This document shows positions 43,120-53,677 of a DNA stretch of 64,000 nucleotides, piece after piece. The stretch covers positions 52,716-116,715 of the forward strand of contig JARGOG010000005.1 of NCBI GenBank assembly GCA_029212785.1. The letters are read 5' to 3'. Under the pieces are notes generated by a model. That model was given only the letters and a program-made list of their open reading frames with translations. It was not told where the DNA came from and did not search any database. The position numbers and the translations under genes are program-made. The DNA is from Thalassobaculaceae bacterium. GTDB lineage: Bacteria > Pseudomonadota > Alphaproteobacteria > Thalassobaculales > Thalassobaculaceae. The first letter of the stretch is position 1, and each line of letters starts with the position of its first letter.

Positions 43120-43947
43120 ATGACCGACCAAGGGCGCGTTATGGAGTTCGAGGGACGCCGCATCGTCTATGACATCATCGACATCGCGGCACCTTGGAGG
43201 GCGTCGCAGAAGCAGACGATCCTGTTCCACCACGGTGTGGCCATGGACCGGCAGATGTGGCGCGACTGGCTGCCGGCCCTTGTCGGCACCTACCGGGTCG
43301 TCGTTTTCGACATGTTCGGCTGCGGCGAGTCCGAGGCGGCGGGGCCGGCGAAGGACTGGACGCCGGCGGCCCGGGTGCGGGACATCCTTGCCCTGGCGGA
43401 CGCGGTCGGGGCAGAGCGGTTCCACCTGGTCGGCGAGTCTTATGGCGGCACCGTCTCGCTGCTGACCGCGCTGACCGCGCCGGAGCGGCTGCTCACGCTC
43501 ACGGCGGTCACCACGGCCCATATCGGCTCATCGATCGAGAGCGTGGCGTGGTGGAAGCAGTTGATCGACGACGAAGGCATGAAAGGCTGGGCCGCCCGAA
43601 TGATGCCGCACCGCTTCCATCCCGACGGGATCAGCGCGCCGATGGCCGACTGGTACCTGAACCGGCAGGCGACGACGACCGGCGAGAGCGTGGTGAGCAT
43701 CCTGCGCGAGTTGCAGAACCTCGATCTGGCGGAGCGTGTCGGCGAGATCGAGACCCCGGTGCTGCTGTTGCACGGCGACTCGAGCCCCTTCGTTCCGGCG
43801 TCCCTGGTGGCCGACCTGCACGGCCGGCTGCCGAACTCCCGGCTCAAGATCTTCCCGCATGCCAAACACGGCCTTCCATTCTCCCACGGCCGAGACTGCG
43901 GGGAGGCGCTCTGTGCGTTTTTATCGGATTGGCGGGCGTCCGCCTGA
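43120..43947 (+). CDS. Alpha/beta hydrolase
   Basis: 275 residues. FHHGVAMDRQMWRDW (oxyanion-loop region), the nucleophile elbow GESYGG (Ser in FHLVGESYGGTVSLL), PVLLLHGDSSPFVP (acid) and HAKHGLPFSHG (His) are in order, so the triad is complete. VFDMFGCGESE is the usual strand-loop. Family members are esterases, C-C hydrolases or haloperoxidase-like; substrate unknown. GAGGAGGAA precedes the ATG. It is 16 bp from the convergent lpxC. Confidence 0.88.
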   Translation: MTDQGRVMEFEGRRIVYDIIDIAAPWRASQKQTILFHHGVAMDRQMWRDWLPALVGTYRVVVFDMFGCGESEAAGPAKDWTPAARVRDILALADAVGAERFHLVGESYGGTVSLLTALTAPERLLTLTAVTTAHIGSSIESVAWWKQLIDDEGMKGWAARMMPHRFHPDGISAPMADWYLNRQATTTGESVVSILRELQNLDLAERVGEIETPVLLLHGDSSPFVPASLVADLHGRLPNSRLKIFPHAKHGLPFSHGRDCGEALCAFLSDWRASA

Positions 43948-43963
43948 GCCTGTCCCGAAAGGG

Positions 43964-44899
43964 TCAGGCTGTCGCCGGGAGCACGTCCTCGGCATAGGCG
44001 TCGTCATAGTCGACGATGGCATAGGCGGTCGGATCGGCGAACAGTGCGCGCAGGGCGGCGTTGTTGATCTGGTGGCCGGCCTTGACCGCGTCCACATGGC
44101 AGATCAGCGGCGCGCCCGCGAGATACAGGTCGCCGACGCAATCCAGCATCTTGTGACGCACGAACTCGTCCGGAAAGCGCAGGCCTTCCTCGTTCATGAT
44201 GCGGTCGCCGTCGACGACGATCGCGTTCTCCAGGCTGCCGCCACGGGCCAGGCCGAGGGCCTGCAGATGCTCGACCTCCTGCAGGAAGCCGAAGGTGCGG
44301 GCCTGGGCGATCTCGTGGCGGAAGGTACCGTTGACCATCTCGACGCCAAGCGAGGCCCGGCCGATCGCCTTGCTGTCGAAGTCGATCTCGAAGTCGATGG
44401 TGTAGCGGCTCGCCGGGCTCAGCGTGACGCGCTTGCCGTCGAGGTCGACCGTCACCGGCTTGCGGATCTCGATCGCGCGGCGTGGCGCATCCTGCTCGGC
44501 GATGCCGACGCAATCGATCAGGAACACGAACGGCTCGGAGGAGCCGTCCATGATCGCGACCTCGGGGCCGTCGATCTCCACCACCGCATTGTCGATCTCG
44601 CAACCGGCGAAGGCGGCCATCAGATGCTCGACCGTGCCGACGCGGACCCCATCCTCATTGGCGATGACGGTGCACAGGCGGGTATCGACCACATTGTCGT
44701 ATCGCGCGGCGATCCGCGGGTTCTTGTCGTCGATATCGGTACGGAGGAAGACGATGCCGTGATCGACCGGCGCCGGGCAGAGCCGCATGGTGATCGGCAG
44801 GCCGGAATGGAGGCCGACCCCGCGACACGGAATGGCGCGCTTGAGCGTCTTCTGGCGGGACGCTCTGGCGTATCCGGGAAATCGTGTCGTCATGGTCAC
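43964..44899 (-). CDS. lpxC: UDP-3-O-acyl-N-acetylglucosamine deacetylase LpxC
   Basis: The committed, Zn-dependent step of lipid A synthesis in the cytosol. CRGVGLHSGLPITMRLCPAP, TVEHLMAAFAGCEIDNA (zinc His), SLENAIVV, FVRHKMLDCVGDL (zinc His and Asp) and VDAVKAGHQINNAALRAL (catalytic His) are intact. Length 311 is normal. The start is a GTG at 44899 with GAGG 7 bp upstream; ATG at 44893 is possible. It lies directly after ftsZ but a terminator separates them. Confidence 0.96.
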   Translation of the reverse strand: MTMTTRFPGYARASRQKTLKRAIPCRGVGLHSGLPITMRLCPAPVDHGIVFLRTDIDDKNPRIAARYDNVVDTRLCTVIANEDGVRVGTVEHLMAAFAGCEIDNAVVEIDGPEVAIMDGSSEPFVFLIDCVGIAEQDAPRRAIEIRKPVTVDLDGKRVTLSPASRYTIDFEIDFDSKAIGRASLGVEMVNGTFRHEIAQARTFGFLQEVEHLQALGLARGGSLENAIVVDGDRIMNEEGLRFPDEFVRHKMLDCVGDLYLAGAPLICHVDAVKAGHQINNAALRALFADPTAYAIVDYDDAYAEDVLPATA

Positions 44900-44957
44900 C
44901 GTCGAGCCTCAATCATTCCATGTTCAGGGTCTACTCAGTATCCGAACTGGACATAAA

Positions 44958-44994
44958 GCGACCCCGGTAGATGTAGCAATCTGACCGGGGTCGC
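44958..44994 (-). terminator. Rho-independent terminator between ftsZ and lpxC
   Basis: An 11-bp perfect stem GCGACCCCGGT/ACCGGGGTCGC with a 15-base loop, followed on the minus strand by TTTAT. It is 70 bp after the ftsZ stop and 59 bp before lpxC, so it ends or attenuates the dcw transcript. Confidence 0.85.
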
Positions 44995-45063
44995 GAAATT
45001 CACTCTTTGTTACAGATTGTTACCGAAATACGGTCGCTGTATCAATGAGTTACAAGGCGTTGT

Positions 45064-46722
45064 TCAATTCGCCTGCCGACGCAGGAAGGCCGGGATGTCG
45101 AGCATCTCGTCCTCGTTCTGGCTGGCCCGCACCCGATCGCCCGGGTTGAGGGCGCCGAGCCGCGGCTGCGCCGCCTGAGTCTGGGCCGGAGTTGGACGCT
45201 GGGCCGCCGCTGGCTGGGCCGGAGTCTCGGCCGGCTTGTCACCCTTGAGGCCGAGCCCGGTGATCTGCCGGAACAGGCCCGCACCGCGCGACTTTGGCGC
45301 CTCGGCCGCTTCCGGCCTGGAGGCGTTGACCATGTCGCTGCCACGGAACGGATCGGCGGCCTTCGGGGTCACGTCCGGCCGACGCTGCGGCACCGTGGAG
45401 GCACCGGGAACGAACGCGTCGGAGGCGACCCGGGCCACTGCCGGGGCGGCGCCGACGATCTCGGCTTCCTCGACCTGGGGGCCCTCGGCGACCTGCGCGG
45501 TCTCTTCGATCGCCGCCTCAAGCGGGGTCACTTCCTCGGGCCCGTCCAAGTCGGGGAAGGAAAGCTCACCGACGCCGGTTTCGGCCTGCCGGGTGATGTC
45601 GAGGGTCGACATCGACGCGGCGGGCTTCGGGGCCGGCGTCAGCGACGCCGCTTCCGCGCGGATCGCGGTTTCCGGCATGGGCTCGGGCTCCGGAGCCTTC
45701 ACCGGACGCGGGGTGACGACGGAGAGCTGCGGGCGCGGCTTGACGGCCTGACCCTCGGCGGCGATGCCGGTGGCGACCACGGAAACCCGCATGATCCCGT
45801 CCATCTTCTCGTCGAAGGTGGAACCGAAGATGATGTTGGCGTCGCTGTCGACTTCCTCTCGGATGCGGTTGGCCGCCTCGTCGACCTCGAACAGGGTCAT
45901 GTCGAACCCGCCGGTGATGTTGATCAGCACGCCGCGCGCGCCCTTCATCGAGGCGTCTTCCAGAAGCGGATTGTTGATCGCGGCCTCGGCGGCATCGATG
46001 GCGCGCTTCTCGCCGCTGGCCTCGCCGGTGCCCATCATCGCCTTGCCCATCTCGCTCATGACCGTGCGGATGTCGGCGAAGTCGAGATTGATCAGTCCCG
46101 GCATGACCATCAGGTCGGTGACGCCGCGCACACCGGAGTGCAGCACGTCGTCGGCCATATTGAAGGCATCCGCGAAGGTCGTCTTCTCATTGGCGATCCG
46201 GAACAGGTTCTGGTTCGGGATGATGATCAGCGTGTCGACGTAGCTGGTCAGCTCCTCGATGCCGCTTTCGGCGAGGCGCATGCGGTGCTGGCCCTCGAAG
46301 TGGAACGGCTTGGTGACGACACCGACCGTCAGGATGCCGCGCTCGCGGGCCGCACGGGCGATGACCGGGGCGGCGCCGGTGCCGGTGCCCCCGCCCATGC
46401 CGGCGGTGATGAAGCACATGTTGGCGCCTTCGAGCGCGCTCAGGATCTCCTCCATCGATTCCTCGGCGGCGGCGCAGCCGACATCCGGGCGGGAGCCGGC
46501 GCCGAGGCCCTGGGTCACCTCCGCACCGAGCTGGATCCGGCGCTCGGCCATGGACTGCTTCAGCGCCTGGGCATCGGTGTTGGTGGCGATGAAATTCACG
46601 CCGCCGAGATTGGAGCTGATCATGTTGTTGACGGCATTGCAGCCGGCCCCGCCGACACCCACCACGGTGATGTTGGGGGCGAGGTCGTTGTCTTCGTTTG
46701 GAACAGTGATGTTGATGGTCAT
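45064..46722 (-). CDS. ftsZ: Cell division protein FtsZ
   Basis: The tubulin-like GTPase that forms the Z-ring. [14 protein letters not shown], the tubulin signature [22 protein letters not shown] and [18 protein letters not shown] span residues 18-320. A long Pro/Ala/Glu-rich linker of about 210 residues follows, ending in the conserved C-terminal peptide [11 protein letters not shown] that binds FtsA and other partners. The long linker is usual in alphaproteobacteria. CGGAGG lies 6 bp before the ATG. It follows a small gene and ftsA and is the last gene before the terminator. Confidence 0.98.
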   Translation of the reverse strand: MTINITVPNEDNDLAPNITVVGVGGAGCNAVNNMISSNLGGVNFIATNTDAQALKQSMAERRIQLGAEVTQGLGAGSRPDVGCAAAEESMEEILSALEGANMCFITAGMGGGTGTGAAPVIARAARERGILTVGVVTKPFHFEGQHRMRLAESGIEELTSYVDTLIIIPNQNLFRIANEKTTFADAFNMADDVLHSGVRGVTDLMVMPGLINLDFADIRTVMSEMGKAMMGTGEASGEKRAIDAAEAAINNPLLEDASMKGARGVLINITGGFDMTLFEVDEAANRIREEVDSDANIIFGSTFDEKMDGIMRVSVVATGIAAEGQAVKPRPQLSVVTPRPVKAPEPEPMPETAIRAEAASLTPAPKPAASMSTLDITRQAETGVGELSFPDLDGPEEVTPLEAAIEETAQVAEGPQVEEAEIVGAAPAVARVASDAFVPGASTVPQRRPDVTPKAADPFRGSDMVNASRPEAAEAPKSRGAGLFRQITGLGLKGDKPAETPAQPAAAQRPTPAQTQAAQPRLGALNPGDRVRASQNEDEMLDIPAFLRRQAN

Positions 46723-46739
46723 GAATGCCTCCGGGGATG

Positions 46740-46955
46740 TCAGCTTTTGGCTTGTTGGGGGGAACGGCCGTCGCCGCTGGGACTGGTACTGGTCGAGGGA
46801 CCGTCGCCGGGCGCGGCGGCGGCGGTCGGAGATGTCGGGCTGCCCGAGACGACGCTCATCGCCTGACGGCGCCAGCAGGCGCCGTTCGCATTGACCACGG
46901 GCTGGATGGACAGGGTCCGATCGGGTGCGGAAGGGGACGCGGATCGTTCGGGCAT
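46740..46955 (-). CDS. Small protein between ftsA and ftsZ, function unknown
   Basis: 71 residues. Its ATG shares one base with the ftsA stop (TGATG), and AAGGAG lies 8 bp before it, an ideal ribosome-binding site inside the last ftsA codons. Codons are GC-rich at third positions as in real genes here. The sequence is low-complexity: Ser/Pro/Ala rich ([36 protein letters not shown]), with a single Cys-Trp pair, so it is probably unfolded. It could also be a chance frame in the ftsA-ftsZ gap, but the overlap and ribosome-binding site favour translation. Confidence 0.5.
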   Translation of the reverse strand: MPERSASPSAPDRTLSIQPVVNANGACWRRQAMSVVSGSPTSPTAAAAPGDGPSTSTSPSGDGRSPQQAKS

Positions 46956-48250
46956 CAGAAGTGCTCCTTCAGCCACGAGCCCACCCGGCCGAACATGCCG
47001 GAGGACTCGGTTTGCGGGGCCGGGGCCAATCTCGGGGCATCGAGATGGGGATTGGCGGCGTAGACCAGCAGCCCGGCGCAGGTGGAGAAGGCCGGGCCGC
47101 CGGCAGCCTCGGCGAGGCCCTGGACGCGGATCGGCCGGCCCATTCGGACCTGCTTGTCGAGGACGAGCTGGGCGAGCTCGCGCGCGCCCGGCAACTGGCT
47201 GGCACCGCCGGTCAGCACAACGCGCCGGCCGGCGATCTTGTCGAACCCGCTGGCCTCAAGACGGGAACGGACAAGTTCGAAGGTCTCCTCGAGGCGCGGG
47301 CGGATGATGCCGACCAGCAGCGATTTGGAGACGTGATTGGGTTGGACGTGGTCCTCCTCGCCGATCGGCGGGACGTCGATCGTCTCCTGATCGTCGAGCG
47401 GCGAGGGCAGGGCGCTGCCGTACAGCGTCTTGATCCGCTCGGCGGCCAGGATCGGGGTCGAGAACCCGCGGGCGATGTCGTTGGTCACGTGATGCCCGCC
47501 GACCGGGATGCAGTCGGTGTAGAGCACGTTGCCATCAAAAAAGACGGCGAAGCTGGTGGTGCCCCCGCCCATGTCGATCACGGTGACACCGAGGTCCATC
47601 TCGTCGTCGACCAGGCTGGCGAGCCCGGAGGCGTAGGGCGAGACGACCAGGGCGTCCATGTCGAGATGGCAGCGCTCCAGCACGGTCGAGAGGGTGCGCA
47701 CCGCTCCGGTGTTGGCGGTAACCACATGCATGTGGGCGCCGAGGGTCTCACCGAACATGCCGCGCGGATCGCGGATGCCGTTGGTGCCGTCGATGGTGAA
47801 GCCGACCGGGATCGAGTGGATCAGGTCCTGGCCGTCCAGCCCCTCCAGATGACGCCACTGGTCGAGCACCCGGCGCAGGTCGCTGTCGCCGACCTCGTGC
47901 CCGGCGACCGAAACCTCGACGCCGACGGTCTGCGACGCGGGCCAGCCGCCGGAGATGTTGACGAGGACCGAGCGCAGCTCCGCGCCCGCCATCTTCTCGG
48001 CAGCGTGGACCGCGTTGAGGATCGAGGCCTCGAGCTGGTCGACATCGGTGATCCGTCCGGCCTTCACGCCGCGGCTGACCTGATGGCCGATGCCGGCGAC
48101 CCGAATCGATCCGGCCGGCAGACCGGCCCCCGCCAGCAGTGGGTTGGAGGGCGGATCGCCGATCTTGGCCACGAAACAGCAAACCTTGCTCGACCCGATG
48201 TCGAGGGCGGCTACCAATCCGCTTCGTGCTTTGCCCAGGGGCTTTCTCAC
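46955..48250 (-). CDS. ftsA: Cell division protein FtsA
   Basis: The actin-like protein that tethers FtsZ to the membrane. [16 protein letters not shown], the ATP-binding [14 protein letters not shown] and [17 protein letters not shown] are the actin-family phosphate and adenosine motifs, and residues about 85-165 form the FtsA-specific 1C domain. The C-terminal amphipathic helix [13 protein letters not shown] is the membrane anchor. GTG start at 48250 with AAGGAAA upstream. Its stop overlaps the small gene before ftsZ. Confidence 0.97.
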   Translation of the reverse strand: MRKPLGKARSGLVAALDIGSSKVCCFVAKIGDPPSNPLLAGAGLPAGSIRVAGIGHQVSRGVKAGRITDVDQLEASILNAVHAAEKMAGAELRSVLVNISGGWPASQTVGVEVSVAGHEVGDSDLRRVLDQWRHLEGLDGQDLIHSIPVGFTIDGTNGIRDPRGMFGETLGAHMHVVTANTGAVRTLSTVLERCHLDMDALVVSPYASGLASLVDDEMDLGVTVIDMGGGTTSFAVFFDGNVLYTDCIPVGGHHVTNDIARGFSTPILAAERIKTLYGSALPSPLDDQETIDVPPIGEEDHVQPNHVSKSLLVGIIRPRLEETFELVRSRLEASGFDKIAGRRVVLTGGASQLPGARELAQLVLDKQVRMGRPIRVQGLAEAAGGPAFSTCAGLLVYAANPHLDAPRLAPAPQTESSGMFGRVGSWLKEHF

Positions 48251-48272
48251 CGGTGTTTCCTTCTTCTCTCGC

Positions 48273-49154
48273 TCAGGTGTTCTTGCCGGGGGCGGTCGCG
48301 CGCTCGCGCGCTGCCGGGGTCACCCGCATGATCAGTTGGTCGGGGATGCGCAGATCGATGGTCACCACGTCGCGCTCCAGCACACCGTGCTCGCGCGCCA
48401 GGGTGGCGAGGTGGGTCCAGGCGCCGGCGGGATCGATCTCCGGCAGTTCGACGTCCATTCCGTTGTCGAGGCGCACGGTCCAGCGCCGTCCGTTCACCCA
48501 GGTCAGCGCCCGCACCCGTCGGCTGAGCTCCGGCTCGCTCGACAGCATGGCAAGGGCGCCGGCGGCCCGGCCGGGCGCCCGGTCGCCGATGACGATGGGC
48601 AGGTCGTGGAACCGGCGGATGTCCTGACCCTCGATGGTGGTCCCGTCCTGGTCGACCAGCGTGAAGTCGCGGCCGCGCTGCCACAGGGCCAGTGGTCGAC
48701 GCTCGACCAGGGTGATGTGCAGGGTGTCGGGCAGACGCCGCTCGACCCGGGCATCCTTCACCCAGGGCAGGGCCAGAACCCGGTTCCGCGTCTCGCCGAG
48801 ATCGACGGCGAGGATCGGGGTGCCGCGGCTGACGCCGATCTGCTCCAGCAGGGCGCCGGCATTGGTCTGCTCGCGGCCGATGACCAGCACGTCATTGATG
48901 CTGAGCCCGGCATCGGCGGTCAGTTGCAGGGCGCCGGCAGTCATCGTCGCCCAGATGCGCGCCGCCTGACCGGACTGGATCGTCCAGCCGATGGCCGCGC
49001 CGGTACCGGCGATCACCACGGCGACCGCGCCGAAGCGGATCGCCCGTCCGCGCCATGGCGAGGCGGGACGGTGACGGCGCACGGGTGCCGCGCGACCGCC
49101 CGTCGGCCTGGCGGCTTTCTTCTTCGATCCGCCGAAGGGGTTCAATAGTCGCAT
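48273..49154 (-). CDS. ftsQ: Cell division protein FtsQ
   Basis: 293 residues. A basic cytoplasmic tail (KKKAARPTGGRAAPVRRHR), one membrane helix (residues about 40-60), a POTRA domain (about 85-155: LQLTADAGLSINDVLVIGREQT; ILAVDLGETRNRVLALPWVKDARVERRLPDTLHITLVERRPLA) and the FtsQ domain. It joins FtsL and others in the divisome. ATG at 49154 overlaps the ddl end by 13 bp; the frame runs on upstream only as a shadow of ddl. GGAGGGGG precedes the ATG. Confidence 0.95.
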   Translation of the reverse strand: MRLLNPFGGSKKKAARPTGGRAAPVRRHRPASPWRGRAIRFGAVAVVIAGTGAAIGWTIQSGQAARIWATMTAGALQLTADAGLSINDVLVIGREQTNAGALLEQIGVSRGTPILAVDLGETRNRVLALPWVKDARVERRLPDTLHITLVERRPLALWQRGRDFTLVDQDGTTIEGQDIRRFHDLPIVIGDRAPGRAAGALAMLSSEPELSRRVRALTWVNGRRWTVRLDNGMDVELPEIDPAGAWTHLATLAREHGVLERDVVTIDLRIPDQLIMRVTPAARERATAPGKNT

Positions 49155-50062
49155 CGGGCCCCCTCCACCATGCGCGCGACCAGTTCCGGGAAGGAGATGC
49201 CGCGGAAGGCGGCCTGCTCCGGCACCAGAGAGGTCGGGGTCATGCCCGGCTGGGTGTTGATCTCCAGCAGATACAGCGTGCCCGGATCGGCGGTCGTGTC
49301 GTCGTAGCGGAAGTCGCAGCGGCTCACGCCCCGGCAGCCGAGGGCCGTATGGGCCTGTCGGGCGATGTCGAGTGCCTCCTGACGGATCACGGTCGGCACC
49401 GGGGCCGGCAGCAGGTGGATCGACCCACCTTCCGCATACTTCGCCTCGTAATCGTAAAAGCCGCGGTCCGACGTGATCTCGGTGAGTTCCAGCGGCTCGC
49501 CGTCGAGCACGGCCACGGTAAGCTCGCGGCCGTCGATGAACGGTTCCACCAACACCCGGTCGCCGAACGTCCAGTCGTCGCCGGTCGGCCGGTAGTTGTC
49601 GCCGTCCCTGACGATGTGCACGCCGACGCTGGAGCCCTGGTCGATCGGCTTGATCACATAGGGCGGGTCCATCGGATGGCCGTTCTCGAAGGCGTCGAGC
49701 GCGACCACCATGCCGCCGGGGCAGCGCAGGCCGTGCCGGGCGAAGACATCCTTCGCCGTCGGCTTGTCCATCGCCACCGCCGACGCTCGCACGCCGGAAT
49801 GGGTATAGGGAATGCCGAGCACGTTCAGCATGCCCTGGATCGTGCCATCCTCGCCGACCGGGCCGTGCAGGGCGTTGAAGCACACGTCCGGGTGCAGGGC
49901 CTCAAGCTTGCCGGCGACCGAACGGTCGACGTCGAGCTCGCTGACCTTGAAGCCGGCCTGGCGCAGCGCCTTGGCGCATTCGCGGCCGGAGGAGAGCGAC
50001 ACCTCGCGCTCCGGCGACCAGCCGCCCTTCAGGACGGCAACATGGATCTCGGCCCGGCTCAT
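49142..50062 (-). CDS. ddl: D-alanine-D-alanine ligase
   Basis: 306 residues. An ATP-grasp enzyme making D-Ala-D-Ala for MurF. GGWSPEREVSLSSG, ALHGPVGEDGTIQGMLN, YVIKPIDQGSSVGVHIV and LYLLEINTQPGMTPTSLVP (metal-binding Glu and Asn) match the family. Start at 50062 overlaps the murB stop (ATGA). Cytosolic. Confidence 0.97.
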   Translation of the reverse strand: MSRAEIHVAVLKGGWSPEREVSLSSGRECAKALRQAGFKVSELDVDRSVAGKLEALHPDVCFNALHGPVGEDGTIQGMLNVLGIPYTHSGVRASAVAMDKPTAKDVFARHGLRCPGGMVVALDAFENGHPMDPPYVIKPIDQGSSVGVHIVRDGDNYRPTGDDWTFGDRVLVEPFIDGRELTVAVLDGEPLELTEITSDRGFYDYEAKYAEGGSIHLLPAPVPTVIRQEALDIARQAHTALGCRGVSRCDFRYDDTTADPGTLYLLEINTQPGMTPTSLVPEQAAFRGISFPELVARMVEGARCDY

Positions 50063-51021
50063 GCCTGCGCCTCCCCGCTGCCCTGACCGGCCGGCTTGCC
50101 GATGCGGCGGATTTCCCAGCGCAACTCGACGCCGCTGGTCTCCCGAACCCGGCGGCGGACCTCCTCGCCCAACGCCTCGATGTCCTCGGCGGTGGCCTCG
50201 CCCATGTTGAGCAGGAAGTTGCAATGCAGCTCCGACACCATGGCGTCGCCGATCCGCAGCCCCCGGCATCCGGCCGCGTCGATCAGCTTCCAGGCCTTGC
50301 CGCCGTCGGGATTGGCGAAGGTAGAGCCGCCGGTACGCACGCGGCGCGGCTGGGTGTCCTCGCGGGCGTCGCGGATGTCCTGCATCGCCTGGGCGATGGT
50401 CGCCTGATTGCCGCCGCGGGCCTGGAACGTGGCGCTGGTGACGATCCAGTCGGTCGGCAGGTCGCTGTGGCGGTAGGACAGACCGAGGTCGTCGGCGGTC
50501 AGCGTGTGGGGATGGCCGAGCGGATCGATCGCCCGGACCGAGATCAGCGTGTCCCGCACCTCGCTGCCATAGGCGCCGGCGTTCATCCGCACCGCCCCGC
50601 CGATCGAGCCCGGAATGCCCGACAGGAACTCAAGCCCGGTCAGGGTCGCCTTCTGGGCGGTCGCGGCAACGGTAACGTCGAGGGCCGCCGCGCCGGCGAC
50701 CACCCGCTCGCCGGCGACCTCGATCTTCGCGAAGGGCTTGCCGAGGCGGACGACCACGCCGTCGATGCCGCCGGAGCGGATCAGCAGGTTGGATCCCACG
50801 CCGATGACGGTGACAGGCACGTCGCCCGGTCGGCCGGCAAGGAAGTCCATCAGGTCTTCTTCATCGGCCGGGCGGTACAGGATCTCCGCCGGGCCGCCGA
50901 CCTTGAACCAGGTCAGCGGGGCCAGCGGCGCGTTCTCGCGGTATTCGCCGCGCACCTGGGGCAGTCGGTCGATGAGTTTGGTCATGGCGGCTCGCCGCGG
51001 TGGTTTGGTCAGGGTGATCAC
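50059..51021 (-). CDS. murB: UDP-N-acetylenolpyruvylglucosamine reductase MurB
   Basis: An FAD/NADPH enzyme that reduces the enolpyruvyl ether to UDP-MurNAc. [55 protein letters not shown] (FAD and substrate loop) and GSTFANPDG (catalytic Ser) are intact. I use the GTG at 51021, which overlaps the murC stop (GTGA); the ATG at 50985 is an alternative with a poorer ribosome-binding site and 12 fewer residues. Confidence 0.95.
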   Translation of the reverse strand: MITLTKPPRRAAMTKLIDRLPQVRGEYRENAPLAPLTWFKVGGPAEILYRPADEEDLMDFLAGRPGDVPVTVIGVGSNLLIRSGGIDGVVVRLGKPFAKIEVAGERVVAGAAALDVTVAATAQKATLTGLEFLSGIPGSIGGAVRMNAGAYGSEVRDTLISVRAIDPLGHPHTLTADDLGLSYRHSDLPTDWIVTSATFQARGGNQATIAQAMQDIRDAREDTQPRRVRTGGSTFANPDGGKAWKLIDAAGCRGLRIGDAMVSELHCNFLLNMGEATAEDIEALGEEVRRRVRETSGVELRWEIRRIGKPAGQGSGEAQA

Positions 51022-52517
51022 GCCGCACCGCCTTCGCCGGTCGGCCGGCGGATCGGGAACGGCACCGTGCTGCCGCCGGATTCCTGCGAGGGGGCGGCGG
51101 CGTCGGGGCCGAGGATGTGCGCGATCTGGCCCGGCAGCGCCTGGGCCCAATTGGTGATGTTGCCTGCCCCGAGGCACACGACCATGTCGCCCTTGCCGCA
51201 GAGATCCACCGCCATGGCGGCAAGCTCGATCGGGTCGCCCAGTGCCGTCACCCGGCGGTGGCCGCGCGCGCGCAGGCCGGAGATGAGGGCGTCCCGGTCG
51301 ACACCGTCGATCGGCGCCTCACCGGCGGCATAGACATCGGCGACGATCACCGCGTCGGCGTCGTTGAAGCAGGAGCAGAAATCCTCGAACAGGTCGCGCA
51401 GGCGGGTGTAGCGGTGCGGCTGCACGACGGCCACGACCCGCGCGGCGCCTACCGCCGCCCGCGCGGCGGAGAGCACGGCCGAAATCTCGACCGGGTGGTG
51501 GCCGTAATCGTCGATCACCGTGATGCCGCCGGCCTCGCCGGTCTTGGTGAAGCGCCGCTTGACGCCGGCGAAGCCTTCCAGGGCCGACCGCATCTGCGCG
51601 TCGGCGATGCCCATTTCCGTGGCGATGGCGATGGCGGCGAGCGCGTTCTGCACGTTGTGGCGACCGTACATCGGCAACAGCAGATTCTCGATCCGCCGGT
51701 CCTCTCCATGGACGCGGTCGGTGACGACGGCGGTGAAGCGCGAGCCGGCCGCGGTGATGTCGACATCGACGCCACGCACATCGGCCTGCGGACTGAAACC
51801 GTAGGTGACGATCCGGCGGTCGGACACCCGGGGGATCAGCGCCTGCACGGTCGGATGATCGAGGCACATGGCGGCGAACCCGTAGAACGGGATGTTCTGC
51901 ACGAAGCTCTCGAATGCCCGCTGCAGGTTCTCGAACGTGCCGTGGAAGTCGAGGTGCTCGGGGTCGATGTTGGTGACGACGGCAATGGTCGCCGGCAGCT
52001 TCACGAAACTGCCGTCGCTCTCGTCGCTCTCCACCACCATCCAGTCGCTCTCGCCGAGCCGGGCGTTGGTGCCGTAGGCATTGATGATGCCGCCATTGAT
52101 CACGGTCGGATCGAGCCCGCCGCCATCGAGCACGGCCGAGACCAGGGAAGTGGTCGTGGTCTTGCCATGGGTTCCGGCGACGGCGATCGACCATTTCAGG
52201 CGCATCAGCTCGCCCAGCATCTCGGCGCGATGGACGACCGGAATCATCCGTTCGCGCGCGGCGACCAGCTCCGGGTTGTCCGGCTTGATCGCGGTGGAGA
52301 TCACCACGATCGCCGCCTCGGCGATGTTCTCGGCCTTCTGGCCGACGAAGACCGGGATGCCGAGCTGCTTCAAGCGTTTGACGTTCGGGTTCTCGGCGAT
52401 GTCGCTGCCCTGCACCTGGTAGCCGAGGTTGTGGAGGATCTCGGCGATACCGCTCATGCCGATGCCGCCGATGCCGACGAAATGCAGGGTCCCGATCGTG
52501 AGGGGGATCGTTCTCAT
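51018..52517 (-). CDS. murC: UDP-N-acetylmuramate-L-alanine ligase MurC
   Basis: 499 residues. ATP-dependent addition of L-Ala to UDP-MurNAc. [16 protein letters not shown] (N-terminal Rossmann), [16 protein letters not shown] (P-loop), [13 protein letters not shown] and the C-terminal [20 protein letters not shown] are Mur-ligase signatures. ATG overlaps the murG stop (ATGA). A Gly/Ser/Pro tail extends past the usual end. Confidence 0.97.
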   Translation of the reverse strand: MRTIPLTIGTLHFVGIGGIGMSGIAEILHNLGYQVQGSDIAENPNVKRLKQLGIPVFVGQKAENIAEAAIVVISTAIKPDNPELVAARERMIPVVHRAEMLGELMRLKWSIAVAGTHGKTTTTSLVSAVLDGGGLDPTVINGGIINAYGTNARLGESDWMVVESDESDGSFVKLPATIAVVTNIDPEHLDFHGTFENLQRAFESFVQNIPFYGFAAMCLDHPTVQALIPRVSDRRIVTYGFSPQADVRGVDVDITAAGSRFTAVVTDRVHGEDRRIENLLLPMYGRHNVQNALAAIAIATEMGIADAQMRSALEGFAGVKRRFTKTGEAGGITVIDDYGHHPVEISAVLSAARAAVGAARVVAVVQPHRYTRLRDLFEDFCSCFNDADAVIVADVYAAGEAPIDGVDRDALISGLRARGHRRVTALGDPIELAAMAVDLCGKGDMVVCLGAGNITNWAQALPGQIAHILGPDAAAPSQESGGSTVPFPIRRPTGEGGAA

Positions 52518-53677
52518 GCGGCGGCACTCCGGGTAACGGGGGCTTGGGTGGCGGCGGCGCCGGTGGCGGACATGTCGGCGATGCCGGCGGTGGCGAGCAC
52601 CAGGGCGGCCAGGTCCTCGACGGCGTTCGGCCGGCCATAGGCATGGGCCGCCTCGGTCATCCCGGTCAGCCGGCCGGTGTCGTCGAGCAGGCCGGCCAGA
52701 AGATCGGCCAGACTTTCCGGGGTCAGCGCGTGCTGCGGCAGGACGATGGCTCCGCCGGCGGCCTCGATGGCGCGCGCGTTGGCGGTCTGGTGATCGTCGA
52801 TCGCGCTCGGGTATGGGATCAGCAGGGCGGGGCGGCCGGCCACGGTGTTCTCGGCGACGGTCGAGGCGCCGGAGCGGCAGATCAGCAGATGGGCGGCGCG
52901 CAGGCGGGCCGGCATGTCGTCGAAGAAGCGGCGCACATCGGCGGTCACACCCATCGCCGCATAGGCGGCGGCCACGCCCTCGACCTCGGCCGGGCGGGCC
53001 TGCTGGGCGATGCGCAACCGGTCGCGCAGCGCCTGGGGCAGCAGGGCGATGGCGGTCGGGATCAGGTCGGCGAAGGCGCTGGCGCCCTGACTGCCACCGG
53101 TCACCAGGATCTCGCGGGTTCCGTGTTCGAGCAGCGGGGCCGGAGCGGCGTCGCGCACGGCCTTGACCGCCTCGCGCACCGGATTGCCGACCAGCGATAC
53201 CTTGCGACGATCGCCGACGGGGATCTTCTCGACCTCCTCGAAGCAGGTGGCGATGGCCGACGCCTGCTTCGCCAACAGTCGGTTGGCCCGGCCGATCACC
53301 GCGTTCTGCTCGTGCAGGACGACCGGGACACCGCGTCCGCCGGCGGCGAGAACCGTCGGCACGCTGGCATAACCGCCGAAGCCGACAACGGCGGCCGGAT
53401 GCAGCCGGTTCATCAGGCGCCGGGCATCGAGCCAGCCGAGGAACAGCTTGGCGGCGCCCTTCAGCTTGGCCATGAGGCCACGCCCGGCAATGCCGCCGGC
53501 GCGGATCTTGTGCACCTCGATCCCCGCGGACGTGTCGTCGAAGGCGCTGCCGCGGGTGTCGGTGACCATGGCGACCCGATGGCCGCGCGCCGCCAGCAGC
53601 TCGGCCAGCGCCTTGGCCGGGAACACGTGGCCGCCGGTACCGCCGGAGGCGAGAACGATCGGGCGCTGTTGCTTCAT
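52514..53677 (-). CDS. murG: UDP-GlcNAc-lipid I GlcNAc transferase MurG
   Basis: 387 residues. The membrane-associated GT-B enzyme that makes lipid [21 protein letters not shown] (acceptor loop), [36 protein letters not shown] and [36 protein letters not shown] (UDP-GlcNAc site) are complete. Start at 53677 overlaps the ftsW stop (ATGA). Confidence 0.97.
   Translation of the reverse strand: MKQQRPIVLASGGTGGHVFPAKALAELLAARGHRVAMVTDTRGSAFDDTSAGIEVHKIRAGGIAGRGLMAKLKGAAKLFLGWLDARRLMNRLHPAAVVGFGGYASVPTVLAAGGRGVPVVLHEQNAVIGRANRLLAKQASAIATCFEEVEKIPVGDRRKVSLVGNPVREAVKAVRDAAPAPLLEHGTREILVTGGSQGASAFADLIPTAIALLPQALRDRLRIAQQARPAEVEGVAAAYAAMGVTADVRRFFDDMPARLRAAHLLICRSGASTVAENTVAGRPALLIPYPSAIDDHQTANARAIEAAGGAIVLPQHALTPESLADLLAGLLDDTGRLTGMTEAAHAYGRPNAVEDLAALVLATAGIADMSATGAAATQAPVTRSAAA

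Noticed and set aside
46740..46976. Longer form of the small ftsA-ftsZ frame starting at 46976
   Set aside because: That start lies inside ftsA without its own ribosome-binding site, unlike the ATG at 46955.
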